Source of the DNA: Pseudomonas thermotolerans DSM 14292
GTDB taxonomy: Bacteria > Pseudomonadota > Gammaproteobacteria > Pseudomonadales > Pseudomonadaceae
Assembly (NCBI RefSeq): GCF_000364625.1
Contig: NZ_KB822602.1
Location: 1 to 64,000 of the forward strand
Direction: 5' to 3'
DNA: 64,000 bases
Part shown: one piece after another, positions 49,626 to 59,950 of the stretch
How the letters are laid out: every line of letters begins with the position of its first letter
How positions within the stretch are numbered: position 1 is the first letter of the stretch
Notes under the pieces: model-generated
Databases searched by the model: none
Seen by the model: the letters and a program-made list of their open reading frames with translations, nothing else
Told to the model about the DNA's origin: nothing
Position numbers and translations under genes: made by a program

Positions 49626-51572
49626 CTATTCCGCCCGGAGCTGCGGCGTGCCGATCGCCCGGCCCATGGCGCCGTGGATGCCCAACCGTTCCAGCACCTG
49701 CAGCTCGCCCTCGGTTTCCACCATCTCCGCGATCAGCGGCAGGTCGATGCTGTGGGTAGCGCGGCGGATCGTCTCGATGAACAGGCGCTTGTCCGGCTCG
49801 CGGTCGATGGCACGGATGTAGCTGCCGTCGATCTTCAGGTAGGCGAGGCCAAGGCGGGTGAGGTTGCCGATCAGGCTGAAGCGTCCGCCGAAGTGCTGCA
49901 GGCCCAGCCTGTAGCCGGTGCGGCGGATCGCCTGGCAGAGCTGCTCCAACTCGTCGGCTGGTGGCAGGTGGCGCTCGTCGATCTCCAGAGTCAGCAGGTG
50001 GGCGCAGGCGGGCTGTTTGTCCAGCATGGCCAGCAGGCGCTCCAGGTTTCCGGCGTCCTGTAGGCTGGCGGCCGACAGGCTGAGGGCCAGCGGTTGCGGA
50101 TACCGCTGCAGGTGTTCCAGGCAGCGCTCGAGCATGGCCATGTCGAGACGTGCCGCCCAGCCGAAGCGCTCCACCCAGGGCAGGAAGCGGCCGGCCGGGA
50201 CGGTCTCGCCCTGAGCGTCGTGCAGGCGGGCCAGCACCTTGTGGTGCAGCAGTTCGCGTTCGCCCGCGCAGCGCCGCACCGGCTGGAAGAACAGCTGCAG
50301 ATGGCGTCCGGCAAGCGCAGCGTCCAGCCAGGTGCGCCAGTGCTCGTGGCCGTGGGCCGGAGCGGCGCTGAAATCGTCGATGCGCGCCCAGGGCCGCTGC
50401 GCATGGCGCTGTGCCTCGGCCAGGGCCTGGTCGGCGCGTTCCAGCACCTGTTCGGCGCTTTCCCCGGGACGGAACGCGGCGAGGCCCAGGTGTGCCACCG
50501 GGCTGCAGTCGCTGGCGCCGGTCCGCCCCAGGCTATCGAGGGCATCGCAGAGTTGCGCGGCGAGGCGTTCGGCTTCCTCGGCGCTGAGGCCGGGGGCGAG
50601 CAGGCTGAATTCGCCGCCGCGGTTGCGCGAGGCCTGCCAGTCGCCGTGCCCGGCCTCGACGCTGCACTGCCGCAGGCGCTCGCCGATGGCTGCGAGCAGG
50701 GCGTCGCTGTGCTGGGCGCCGAGGCGCTGGTTGAGGCCGGCGAGGTCGTTGACCCGCAGCAGTAGCAGGTAGCCCTCGGCGTTCTGCTCGTTGACGATCA
50801 ACTGGTTGGCCAGGCGGATGTCGAACAGCCGGCGGTTGGCCAGGCCGGTCAGGCTGTCCTGATAGGCGCTCTCGCGGAGCTGCTCGCTGCGCGCGGCCTC
50901 CTCGGCGAACAGGGTGCGTAGCTTGTCGACCATCTGGTTCATGGCCAGCACCACGCGCTTCAGTTCCGGGGTGCGTGGCACTTTCGGCAGGCTGTGGAGC
51001 TCGCGGCGGCTGATCGCCTGGGCCTGCTGCACCAGGGCGTCCAGCGGGCGCAGCTGGGCGCGCAACAGCCAGGCGCCGAGCAGGGCGCTGACCAGCCCGC
51101 AGCCGAGCAGCCAGAGCAGACTGGCCAGCGCGCTGTCCCACAGCCGGGCGAGGGCGAATCGCGGGTGGCTGAGCACCTCGACCCGCGCCGCCTGCTCCCA
51201 GCCGCGCATGATCAGAGCATCGCCGCCCTGGGGCTGGAGGTCCACCAGGCGGGCGAACCAGTCCGGCACCTTGTCCGCCGTGGTCGTGCTACGCCGTTCC
51301 ACCAGCACCTCACCGCTGGGGATGGCCACCACCCGGATGCTCGCGAAGTAGCCGCTGTCGAAGATGGAGCTGACCATCAGCTCGAGCATCGCCGGGTCGT
51401 CCACATGCGGGGTCAGGGACAGGCCGAGGGCGGTGGCGGCGTCCTGGGCGTGGGAACGCAGCTGAGCGAGCGACTGCTCCCGGGAATGCTCCACGCCGGC
51501 GATGAAACTGCCGGTGAAGGCCACCACCAGGAACAGGCAGATGGCGATGAACAATTGCTTCAGCAGTGACAT
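49626..51572 (-). CDS. lapD: c-di-GMP receptor LapD (degenerate GGDEF-EAL)
   Basis: LapD binds c-di-GMP in the cytoplasm and then sequesters the protease LapG in the periplasm. The 648-residue protein has two transmembrane helices flanking a periplasmic domain (about residues 25-150), a HAMP segment, then degenerate GGDEF (RGGEF) and EAL (KVLAR) domains, so it should be a receptor and not an enzyme. It follows lapG by 12 bp with AAGGAGAACGGAGC before the ATG, the same gene pairing as in P. fluorescens. Confidence 0.93.
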   Translation of the reverse strand: MSLLKQLFIAICLFLVVAFTGSFIAGVEHSREQSLAQLRSHAQDAATALGLSLTPHVDDPAMLELMVSSIFDSGYFASIRVVAIPSGEVLVERRSTTTADKVPDWFARLVDLQPQGGDALIMRGWEQAARVEVLSHPRFALARLWDSALASLLWLLGCGLVSALLGAWLLRAQLRPLDALVQQAQAISRRELHSLPKVPRTPELKRVVLAMNQMVDKLRTLFAEEAARSEQLRESAYQDSLTGLANRRLFDIRLANQLIVNEQNAEGYLLLLRVNDLAGLNQRLGAQHSDALLAAIGERLRQCSVEAGHGDWQASRNRGGEFSLLAPGLSAEEAERLAAQLCDALDSLGRTGASDCSPVAHLGLAAFRPGESAEQVLERADQALAEAQRHAQRPWARIDDFSAAPAHGHEHWRTWLDAALAGRHLQLFFQPVRRCAGERELLHHKVLARLHDAQGETVPAGRFLPWVERFGWAARLDMAMLERCLEHLQRYPQPLALSLSAASLQDAGNLERLLAMLDKQPACAHLLTLEIDERHLPPADELEQLCQAIRRTGYRLGLQHFGGRFSLIGNLTRLGLAYLKIDGSYIRAIDREPDKRLFIETIRRATHSIDLPLIAEMVETEGELQVLERLGIHGAMGRAIGTPQLRAE

Positions 51573-51584
51573 GCTCCGTTCTCC

Positions 51585-52295
51585 TTATCCATCGCCGATG
51601 GCGAAACCTTCCGCGCGCATCTTCCCGAGCAGCTCCTGCCAGCGCGACAAGCGCTTGCTGTCGCCGCTCCTGACCGGCCTGCCGGGCAGGTACAGGCCCT
51701 CGGCGTTGAAGGCGTAGACCGGCAGCAGATCCGGGCGCTGCGAGGCGGGGCGGATCTCGTCGATCAGGTTGTCGAGTACCAGTGGCTCGGCGTCCGGGCT
51801 GCCGTAGTAGGTCAGCACCATGTGCGCCTGGCCCTGGACGAGCGCCTTGACGTAGGTGATGCGCAGCTTTTCGCTGGAGACCCCCAGGCGGCGCAGGGTG
51901 AAGTATTTGGCGATGGCGTAGTCCTCGCAGTCGCCGGCGCCCTTGACCAGGGACTCCACCGGGGTCGCCCAGTAGTCGGTCTGCCGCCAGGTGCGGTTGT
52001 CGTCGACGAAGTGCAGCTGGCGGTTGAAGAAGGCGTTGACGGTCTGCAGCTTGTCGGCTTCGGTCAGCTCGCCGCTGCTCTCGATCAGCCGGCCCCAGGC
52101 GAGAATGCGCTCGCCGGCGGCGCCGAGTGGGCCGTAGCGCTGTTCCGCGTTGCGCAGGATCAGATCGAAGTCCCAGTCGGCGGCCAGCGCCGCCAGGCCC
52201 AGCAGCAGGCCCAGCAGCAGGCCCAGCAGCAGGCCGGGGCGTACGCCGCGGGGGCACCAGTGCCATCCATGAACAACGGGTTGCCGAGCCTGCAT
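51585..52295 (-). CDS. lapG: periplasmic cysteine protease LapG (transglutaminase-like)
   Basis: LapG cleaves the adhesin between the two alanines of its TAAG-type site, releasing it from the cell. The 236-residue product has a signal peptide built of LLLG repeats, catalytic Cys in KGAGDCEDYAIAK (flanked by the calcium-binding Asp/Glu), His in GQAHMVLTYY and Asp in PLVLDNLIDE. The ATG at 52295 (MQARQPVVHGW) is chosen; the frame is open further upstream, but without signal-peptide logic. Confidence 0.92.
   Translation of the reverse strand: MQARQPVVHGWHWCPRGVRPGLLLGLLLGLLLGLAALAADWDFDLILRNAEQRYGPLGAAGERILAWGRLIESSGELTEADKLQTVNAFFNRQLHFVDDNRTWRQTDYWATPVESLVKGAGDCEDYAIAKYFTLRRLGVSSEKLRITYVKALVQGQAHMVLTYYGSPDAEPLVLDNLIDEIRPASQRPDLLPVYAFNAEGLYLPGRPVRSGDSKRLSRWQELLGKMRAEGFAIGDG
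52198..52233 (-). repeat. three 12-bp tandem repeats in the lapG signal-peptide coding region
   Basis: CCCAGCAGCAGG is repeated exactly three times (52198-52209, 52210-52221, 52222-52233), encoding LLLG units of the hydrophobic core. Copy-number change would stay in frame but lengthen or shorten the signal peptide core. Confidence 0.9.
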
Positions 52296-52360
52296 GCATC
52301 GATCTCTGCGGGGAATGGACCAAGTGTAGGGCACAAGGCCAGCAGTGTGACGTGAGGCAG

Positions 52361-52759
52361 TCAACGGGAGGGCAGGGTCTTCTGCCGGAGGATGTAGAGG
52401 GTCACTAGGCTGGCGCTGGCGAGCATGAACGTCCAGGCCCAGGGGCGCTGCACCAGGTAGCCGGAAACCAGGATGCTGGTCCACATCAGGCCGATGGCAT
52501 AGACCTTGCCCTTCAGCGGAATGCCTCTGCCGTCCAGGTAGTCGCGCACCCAGGGGCCGAGCTTCGGGTGGTCGACCAGCCAGTGGTAGAAGCGCTGCGA
52601 GCTGCGCGCGAAGCAGGCCGCGGCCAGCAGCAGGAAGGGGGTGGTCGGCAGCACCGGCAGGAAGATGCCGATCACTCCGAGCAGCACGCTCAGCCAGCCG
52701 ACCCCCAGCAGTGCGTAGCGCAGCCAGGGATGGCCGTTGAGCGGCTGCAGACGCGCCAT
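52361..52759 (-). CDS. DUF454 (YbaN-like) membrane protein
   Basis: The 132-residue protein has the DUF454 hallmark VIGIFLPVLPTTPFLLLAAACFARSS followed by RFYHWLVDHPKLGPWV and two more transmembrane helices. YbaN family members are inner-membrane proteins of unknown function. The ATG at 52759 follows the stop of the upstream UPF0149 gene by a few bases, so co-translation is likely. Confidence 0.88.
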   Translation of the reverse strand: MARLQPLNGHPWLRYALLGVGWLSVLLGVIGIFLPVLPTTPFLLLAAACFARSSQRFYHWLVDHPKLGPWVRDYLDGRGIPLKGKVYAIGLMWTSILVSGYLVQRPWAWTFMLASASLVTLYILRQKTLPSR

Positions 52760-52763
52760 GCCG

Positions 52764-53351
52764 TCAGTGGTGGCGCGGCTTGAGCAGGGCGGGCTTTTCC
52801 TCGGGGGCATTCAGCAGCAGGAACAGTGCGGTGAGGGCTTCCGGGATCTGCGCCACCATGTCGTTGGCCAGCTCCTGGTCGCGAGCGATGTCGGCGAACT
52901 CCGGCTGCTCGTCGAACAGCCCGGAGCCGACCATGATCGGCAGCAGCAGCTCGCTGACCTCGTCCTCGGCGTTCTCGAACCAGGTCGCCTCGCGCAGGAA
53001 CACGCCTTCCATGAAGCCGATGCACCAGCCGCGGATATCCGAGTCGTCCGGCTCGTCGCCGAGGTCCAGCTCGCAGGGCAGCACCAGATCGTCGTCGCTG
53101 GCCAGCTGGCGGGCGATGTGCGCCTTGAGCTGCATCAGGGTGGACTCGATGGCCTCGCGCTCGACCTCATCCTTGTAGTGCGGCGGCTCGGAGAACAGCG
53201 CGTCGATCCACTCGCGCTCCGGCACCGGCTCGGGGCAGATGGACAGCGCGGTCAGGTAACCGTGGGTTGCGATGTAGTCGAGTGCCTCTTCATGCAGCTC
53301 ATCGGCATCGAGGAAAGCTTGCAGGCGGGTCAATTGCTCGGCGAAGGACAT
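52764..53351 (-). CDS. UPF0149/YecA family protein
   Basis: The 195-residue acidic protein fits the UPF0149 (YgfB/YecA) family: an N-terminal helical part (LHGYLTA-like segment THGYLTALSICPEPVPEREW) and the characteristic WCIGFMEGVFLREATWF. The C-terminal metal-binding SEC-C motif of some YecA proteins is absent. The function is unknown. It is the first gene of a likely two-gene operon with DUF454. Confidence 0.88.
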   Translation of the reverse strand: MSFAEQLTRLQAFLDADELHEEALDYIATHGYLTALSICPEPVPEREWIDALFSEPPHYKDEVEREAIESTLMQLKAHIARQLASDDDLVLPCELDLGDEPDDSDIRGWCIGFMEGVFLREATWFENAEDEVSELLLPIMVGSGLFDEQPEFADIARDQELANDMVAQIPEALTALFLLLNAPEEKPALLKPRHH

Positions 53352-53564
53352 CTACGGCTACCTTGAGAAAGTTGAACAGCGAGGATTCTAGCCCGGATAG
53401 GGCCGTGAGCGCCCGTCCGCGTGGATTTTTTTCCGCGCCGCCGGCGAACCTCCCCGTCCGACACGATGGACGTCGGCCATCCCCGTGCCCGCCTCGCGTA
53501 TACTCCGCAGCTTTATCCGCGACCGTCACGGCAGCGCGGCAGATTCATCGCTCACGGGGTTTTC

Positions 53565-55700
<2,136 letters not shown>

Positions 55701-55883
55701 CCCGACTCGCCATCCTCGTCCGTCTTTCCTTCCGCTGAGTCGCCCGCCTTAGCGGCTGGCGATATGGCCAAATGCCGCTCTTCTGCCACTATGGAGGCAT
55801 AACCCGCCAAACGACTGGCGACAAGGTTGTGACGCTTGTGCTATGTGGACTATCGTCCCGACAGGCCTCATCGGAAGGGCAGC

Positions 55884-57047
55884 ATGACAACACACCAGGC
55901 GTGGCTGGACGAGGCACGTTCCAACCCCTATGCCGAGCAGATCGCCGCCGGTTTCCGCTGGCTGCGTTTCGTTCCCGAGTTGGAGCGCGAATACCGCCAC
56001 TACATGCAGGAGGACACCTTCGACCTGCGTCGCTTCGCGCTCTGTGCCGGTATGCTGGTGTGGCTGGGCTTCTCGGTGCTGGACTGCTTCCTGATGCCGG
56101 CCTCTCGCGAGCTGGCCTGGATGCTGGCGATCCGTGGCGGAGTGCTGGTCCTGCTGCTGGTCTGCGGCCTGCTGATCCTGATGCGCCGCCACCACTTCCT
56201 GCTGACCCCGCTGAGCCTCACCTGCATCCTTTCCGCCGGCCTGGGCGGCGCGGCGGTGGTGGCGGTCGCCCACCGGATCGATCCCACCTATCCTTACGAA
56301 GGGCTGCTGTTGATCTGCATGGCTGCCTATTTCCTCGCCGGCCTGCGTCTCAGCGAGTCCCTGACCAGCTCGATGGTGGTGCTCCTCGGCTACGTCGGCC
56401 TCGAGCTGCTGTCCCGGCAGGATCCGCTGCGGCTGTTCAACAACCTGTTCTTCCTGTCCTTTGGCAACCTCATGGGGCTGCTCGGCTGTTACCTGCTGGA
56501 ATACAAGTCACGCCAGCACTTCCTGGTCAGCCGCCAGCTGCGCCTGCTGGCCGAGCGCGATGGACTCACCGGGCTGTACAACAGGCGCAGCTTCGACCGC
56601 CAGCTCGAGCGCCTGTGGCGTCAGGCGCAGCGCGAGGGCGTGTCCGTGGCGCTGCTGCTCTGCGACATCGACCACTTCAAGGCCTACAACGACCACTACG
56701 GCCATCAGGCCGGTGACGGCGTGCTGCGCCAGGTCGCGGCGGTGATCGGCACGGCGGCGCGGCGGCCGCTGGACATGGCGGTTCGCCTGGGGGGCGAGGA
56801 GTTCGCCGTGCTGCTCTACGACATCGACCTGGCCCAGGCGCTGGGGCGCGCCGAGGCGCTGCGGGCTAGGCTCGCCAAGCTGAAGCTGGCTCACGAACGC
56901 TCGCCGACCGCCGGGGTTGTCACCCTGTCCGTCGGCGCCGCCTGCCTGGCGCCCGGCGAGGGGAGTGACCGCAGCCAGCTGTATGCCCATGCCGACCGGG
57001 CCCTTTACGAGGCCAAGGCGTTCGGGCGCAACCAGGTGGTGGCCTAG
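55884..57047 (+). CDS. diguanylate cyclase with six-helix membrane domain
   Basis: The 387-residue protein should make c-di-GMP from two GTP. An N-terminal soluble stretch is followed by about six transmembrane helices (residues 55-215) and a GGDEF domain with the active-site form LGGEEFAVLLYD. The allosteric I-site RPLD lies five residues before it, so product inhibition is likely. GGAAGGGCAGC precedes the ATG. It is a plausible input to LapD, encoded about 3.6 kb away, but no direct link is visible. Confidence 0.92.
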   Translation: MTTHQAWLDEARSNPYAEQIAAGFRWLRFVPELEREYRHYMQEDTFDLRRFALCAGMLVWLGFSVLDCFLMPASRELAWMLAIRGGVLVLLLVCGLLILMRRHHFLLTPLSLTCILSAGLGGAAVVAVAHRIDPTYPYEGLLLICMAAYFLAGLRLSESLTSSMVVLLGYVGLELLSRQDPLRLFNNLFFLSFGNLMGLLGCYLLEYKSRQHFLVSRQLRLLAERDGLTGLYNRRSFDRQLERLWRQAQREGVSVALLLCDIDHFKAYNDHYGHQAGDGVLRQVAAVIGTAARRPLDMAVRLGGEEFAVLLYDIDLAQALGRAEALRARLAKLKLAHERSPTAGVVTLSVGAACLAPGEGSDRSQLYAHADRALYEAKAFGRNQVVA

Positions 57048-57135
57048 GCGACATTTCCTTGTCGGAATGCGGCTCTGCAATGCGGCGAAACAGCGCAGTG
57101 TAGGGAAGGTGCTTGCCTGTGCGGCGGGGTTATGG

Positions 57136-57147
57136 TTAGTTGCCTAA
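57136..57147. promoter_or_regulatory. MarR/SlyA-type inverted repeat upstream of the MarR gene
   Basis: TTAGTTGCCTAA carries inverted TTAG/CTAA half-sites, resembling the SlyA consensus TTAGCAAGCTAA. It lies about 46 bp before the regulator start, suiting autoregulation. Confidence 0.5.
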
Positions 57148-57193
57148 TAATTGTCCTGATTATCCGCTTCTGGCTCCTAACAAGAACGACCCT

Positions 57194-57634
57194 ATGCTCC
57201 CGCAGATCGAGAAACACCGCTTTGCCATGCAGTTGTCCCAGCTGTCCCGCGCCTGGCGCGCCGAACTCGACCGGCGTCTGGTCGGACTGGGGCTATCCCA
57301 GGCCCGCTGGCTGGTGCTGCTGCATCTCTCCCGTTTCGCCGCGCCGCCGACCCAGCGCGAGCTAGCGCAGAGCGTCGGTGTTGAGGGCCCGACCCTGGCC
57401 CGTCTGCTGGACAGCCTGGAAGCCCAGGAGCTGGTCAGCCGCCTGGCGGTGGAAGAAGACCGCCGGGCCAAGAAGATCATTCTGCAGCCCAAGGCCAAGC
57501 CGCTGATCGACCGGATCGAGACCATCTCCACCCAGTTGCGCGAGGAACTCTTTTCCGGCATCGACCCGGACGATCTGGACTGCTGCCTGCGCGTCCATGC
57601 GCAGATCCTCGCCAACCTGTTGCGCCGGCAATAG
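57194..57634 (+). CDS. MarR/SlyA-family transcriptional regulator
   Basis: The 146-residue protein has the winged-helix MarR fold: RAELDRRLVGLGLSQARWLVL, recognition region TQRELAQSVGVEGPTLARLLDSLE and wing ELVSRLAVEEDRRAKKIIL, close to the SlyA pattern. The ATG at 57194 (MLPQIEKHRFAMQ) is preferred to an upstream one at 57140 that would overlap the operator-like palindrome. Target genes are unknown. Confidence 0.88.
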   Translation: MLPQIEKHRFAMQLSQLSRAWRAELDRRLVGLGLSQARWLVLLHLSRFAAPPTQRELAQSVGVEGPTLARLLDSLEAQELVSRLAVEEDRRAKKIILQPKAKPLIDRIETISTQLREELFSGIDPDDLDCCLRVHAQILANLLRRQ

Positions 57635-57879
57635 AGCGTCAGACATTCGGCCAACTGTCGAATTGCCATCATTTTTTCGACGTTTTATTGACCTTTCTGC
57701 CCGGCAATCCGCTATATTGGGCTAATGGCATATTGATGTTCCTGTGCCATATTTTCAGTGGGTTTCCTTCATTAGAGTTGGCAGCCGGGCAGCAGGATGA
57801 CTCCCGTCAATCACTTTCGATGCCTGTTAGGGATATCGTAGAAGGGAGTGATGCGCGAGCCGGTATGGCAGGAGGTTAG

Positions 57880-59874
57880 ATGGCTCGGGTGCATCCCTTT
57901 CTATTCACACTCGCCTCGGGTGCCATGCTCTATTCGGGCGTGGCGTCGGCCCTGGGCTTGGGCGACATCAACCTGCGCTCGGCGCTGAACCAGCCGCTGA
58001 ATGCGGAGATCCAGCTCCTCGAGCCTGGTGATCTGGAAAGTCATGAGGTGGTCGTCCGCCTGGCCTCGGCGGAGGTCTACCAGCGCGCCGGCGTGGAGCG
58101 CTTCGCCTTCCTCAACGACCTGCGTTTCGCCCCGGTCCTCAGCGGCGGCAGCGGCGTGATCCGGGTGTTCTCCAGCCAGCCGGTGCGCGAGCCCTACCTG
58201 AACTTCATCATCGAGGTGGTGCGTCCGGGCGGCAGTCTGGTGCGTGAGTACACCGTGCTGCTGGATCCGCCGGAGACCGCCGCCTACCACGCCGTAGCCG
58301 CCCGGCCGGTGGACGCCTCGCCCGGCTACGTGGCTCCTGCGCCCGTCGCGCCGCGTCGCGAGCTGCCGCCTACCACCCAGGGCCGGCAGTACCAGGTGCA
58401 GCGCGGCGACAGCCTGTGGAAGATCGCCCGCCGTCTGGCGCCGGAGAGCGGGGTGTCGCTGCAGCGTCTGATGGACGACATCCACGCCCTCAACCCGCAA
58501 GCCTTCGTCGGTGGCGACAGCCACCGGCTGATCGCTGGCGCCACCCTGCGCCTGCCGGATGCCGTGCGCCTGCCGGAGCCGGTCGAAGCACCCGTGGCCG
58601 CCGCTCCGGCAGCAGCTGGCGAGGCCTCTGCGCAGCCCGAAGCGCAGGCCCCGGCCGTCGCGGCCGCGCCGAGCCTCGAAGAGCTGAGCCGGACCGAGCA
58701 GCGCCTGGAAGCGGCGCTGGACCAGGAGATCGCCGAGAAGCTGCAGCTGCAGCAGGATCTCGCCGTGCTTCAGGACCAGCTGAGCCGCCTGGAAGAACAA
58801 CTGCGCGGCAAGGACCAGCAGATCGCCGAGCTGGAGCGGCGCCTGGCGCAGCCGCAGGCCGCCGAGCCCGCCGTACAGGCTCCGGCCACGCCCTCGGCCG
58901 CGACCGGCGAGGCCGAGGCAGAGGCTTCGGCGGAAACCGCCGGCTCCGGCTGGCAGCCCTATGTCTGGGGCAGTCTCGCCGTGCTGCTGCTGGGCAGCCT
59001 GCTGTTCCTGCGCGGCCGTCGCCGCCGTCCCGAGCCGGTGCGGCCGGAACCGGTGGTGGTCGCCCCGGCGCCGAAGCGCGTCGCCCAGCCGGAGATCGTC
59101 CAGTCGCGGCAGCCTAGCGAAGCGGACGACCTCAACGGCATCGAGCTGTACCTGGCCTACGGCCGCTACACCGAGGCTCTGGACATGCTGCGCAGGCTGG
59201 CGCACCGCCAGCCGCAGAACCACGAGGTGCAGTTGCGCCTGCTCGATGTGCTGGGCCGTCTCGACGATGCCGCCGGCTTCGCCCGCCAGCTCGGCGTGCT
59301 GGTCAGCCTGGGCGTTGCCGCTGAGCTGGTCGAGCCGATCAAGGCCCGTTATTCGGGCCTGCTGGCGGCCGAAGCGCCGGCCGAGCCGCAACCGGCCGCG
59401 GCGCCGGACGCCAGCCTCGACGTAGCCGAGCCGGAACGCCTCGCGCCGGCCGAGGACTTCCAGCTCAACCTCGACGACCTGACCCTGAATGCCGACTGGG
59501 ACCTGGTCAGCCCCTTCGAGACGGCCAGGCCCGCCCCGGCCGAGCAGCCGGTGGAGGAGTTCCGCTCCAACCTGCACGTGCTGCCGGAGGTCGAGGAGCT
59601 GTCCGCGGGCGGCACCTTCGACGAGCCGCTGGAGCTCAACGAGGACTTCCTCGATGCCTTCGACGCTCTGGACGAGGAGCCGCAGGCGCCGGCCCGCGAG
59701 GATCTGTCCCACCTGGAAAGCGAGCCCAGCAATGTGGTCAAGCTGAACCTGGCCATGGCCTACATCGAGCAGGGCAACCTGGAGGGTGCCTGCAACATCC
59801 TCAACGAGGTGATCAGCGAGGGCAGTCCGGAGGAACAGGACGAGGCGCGCGCCCTGCTGGCGCGGATCGCCTGA
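57880..59874 (+). CDS. FimV/HubP-like polar hub protein, short form
   Basis: FimV-type proteins span the inner membrane, bind peptidoglycan through LysM and organise the cell pole. The 664-residue protein has a signal peptide ending ASALGLGDINLRSALNQPL, a FimV N-terminal domain, LysM (about residues 169-225), coiled coil (about 265-325), transmembrane helix (about 362-381), an acidic linker and the FimV C-terminal helix pair (about 617-663). It is much shorter than P. aeruginosa FimV and not next to truA/trpF, so a paralogue is likely. GGAGGTTAG precedes the ATG. Confidence 0.85.
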   Translation: MARVHPFLFTLASGAMLYSGVASALGLGDINLRSALNQPLNAEIQLLEPGDLESHEVVVRLASAEVYQRAGVERFAFLNDLRFAPVLSGGSGVIRVFSSQPVREPYLNFIIEVVRPGGSLVREYTVLLDPPETAAYHAVAARPVDASPGYVAPAPVAPRRELPPTTQGRQYQVQRGDSLWKIARRLAPESGVSLQRLMDDIHALNPQAFVGGDSHRLIAGATLRLPDAVRLPEPVEAPVAAAPAAAGEASAQPEAQAPAVAAAPSLEELSRTEQRLEAALDQEIAEKLQLQQDLAVLQDQLSRLEEQLRGKDQQIAELERRLAQPQAAEPAVQAPATPSAATGEAEAEASAETAGSGWQPYVWGSLAVLLLGSLLFLRGRRRRPEPVRPEPVVVAPAPKRVAQPEIVQSRQPSEADDLNGIELYLAYGRYTEALDMLRRLAHRQPQNHEVQLRLLDVLGRLDDAAGFARQLGVLVSLGVAAELVEPIKARYSGLLAAEAPAEPQPAAAPDASLDVAEPERLAPAEDFQLNLDDLTLNADWDLVSPFETARPAPAEQPVEEFRSNLHVLPEVEELSAGGTFDEPLELNEDFLDAFDALDEEPQAPAREDLSHLESEPSNVVKLNLAMAYIEQGNLEGACNILNEVISEGSPEEQDEARALLARIA

Positions 59875-59888
59875 GCCTCGACCGCCGG

Positions 59889-59926
59889 AAACGAAGACGC
59901 CGTGCCTGAGCACGGCGTTTTCGTTT
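59889..59926. terminator. bidirectional terminator between fimV-like gene and metR
   Basis: A 17-bp inverted repeat (59889-59905 and 59910-59926) with a single mismatch surrounds a CTGA loop: AAACGAAGACGCCGTGC and GCACGGCGTTTTCGTTT. The A-rich and T-rich outer arms give a U-tract in either direction, suiting the two convergent genes. Confidence 0.9.
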
Positions 59927-59950
59927 GGGGCCGGGGCCGAAAGCGCTCCT

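Noticed and set aside
57901..59913. 670-codon open frame antisense to the fimV-like gene
   Set aside because: Low-complexity Gly/Arg/Leu composition and exact overlap with a well-supported gene.
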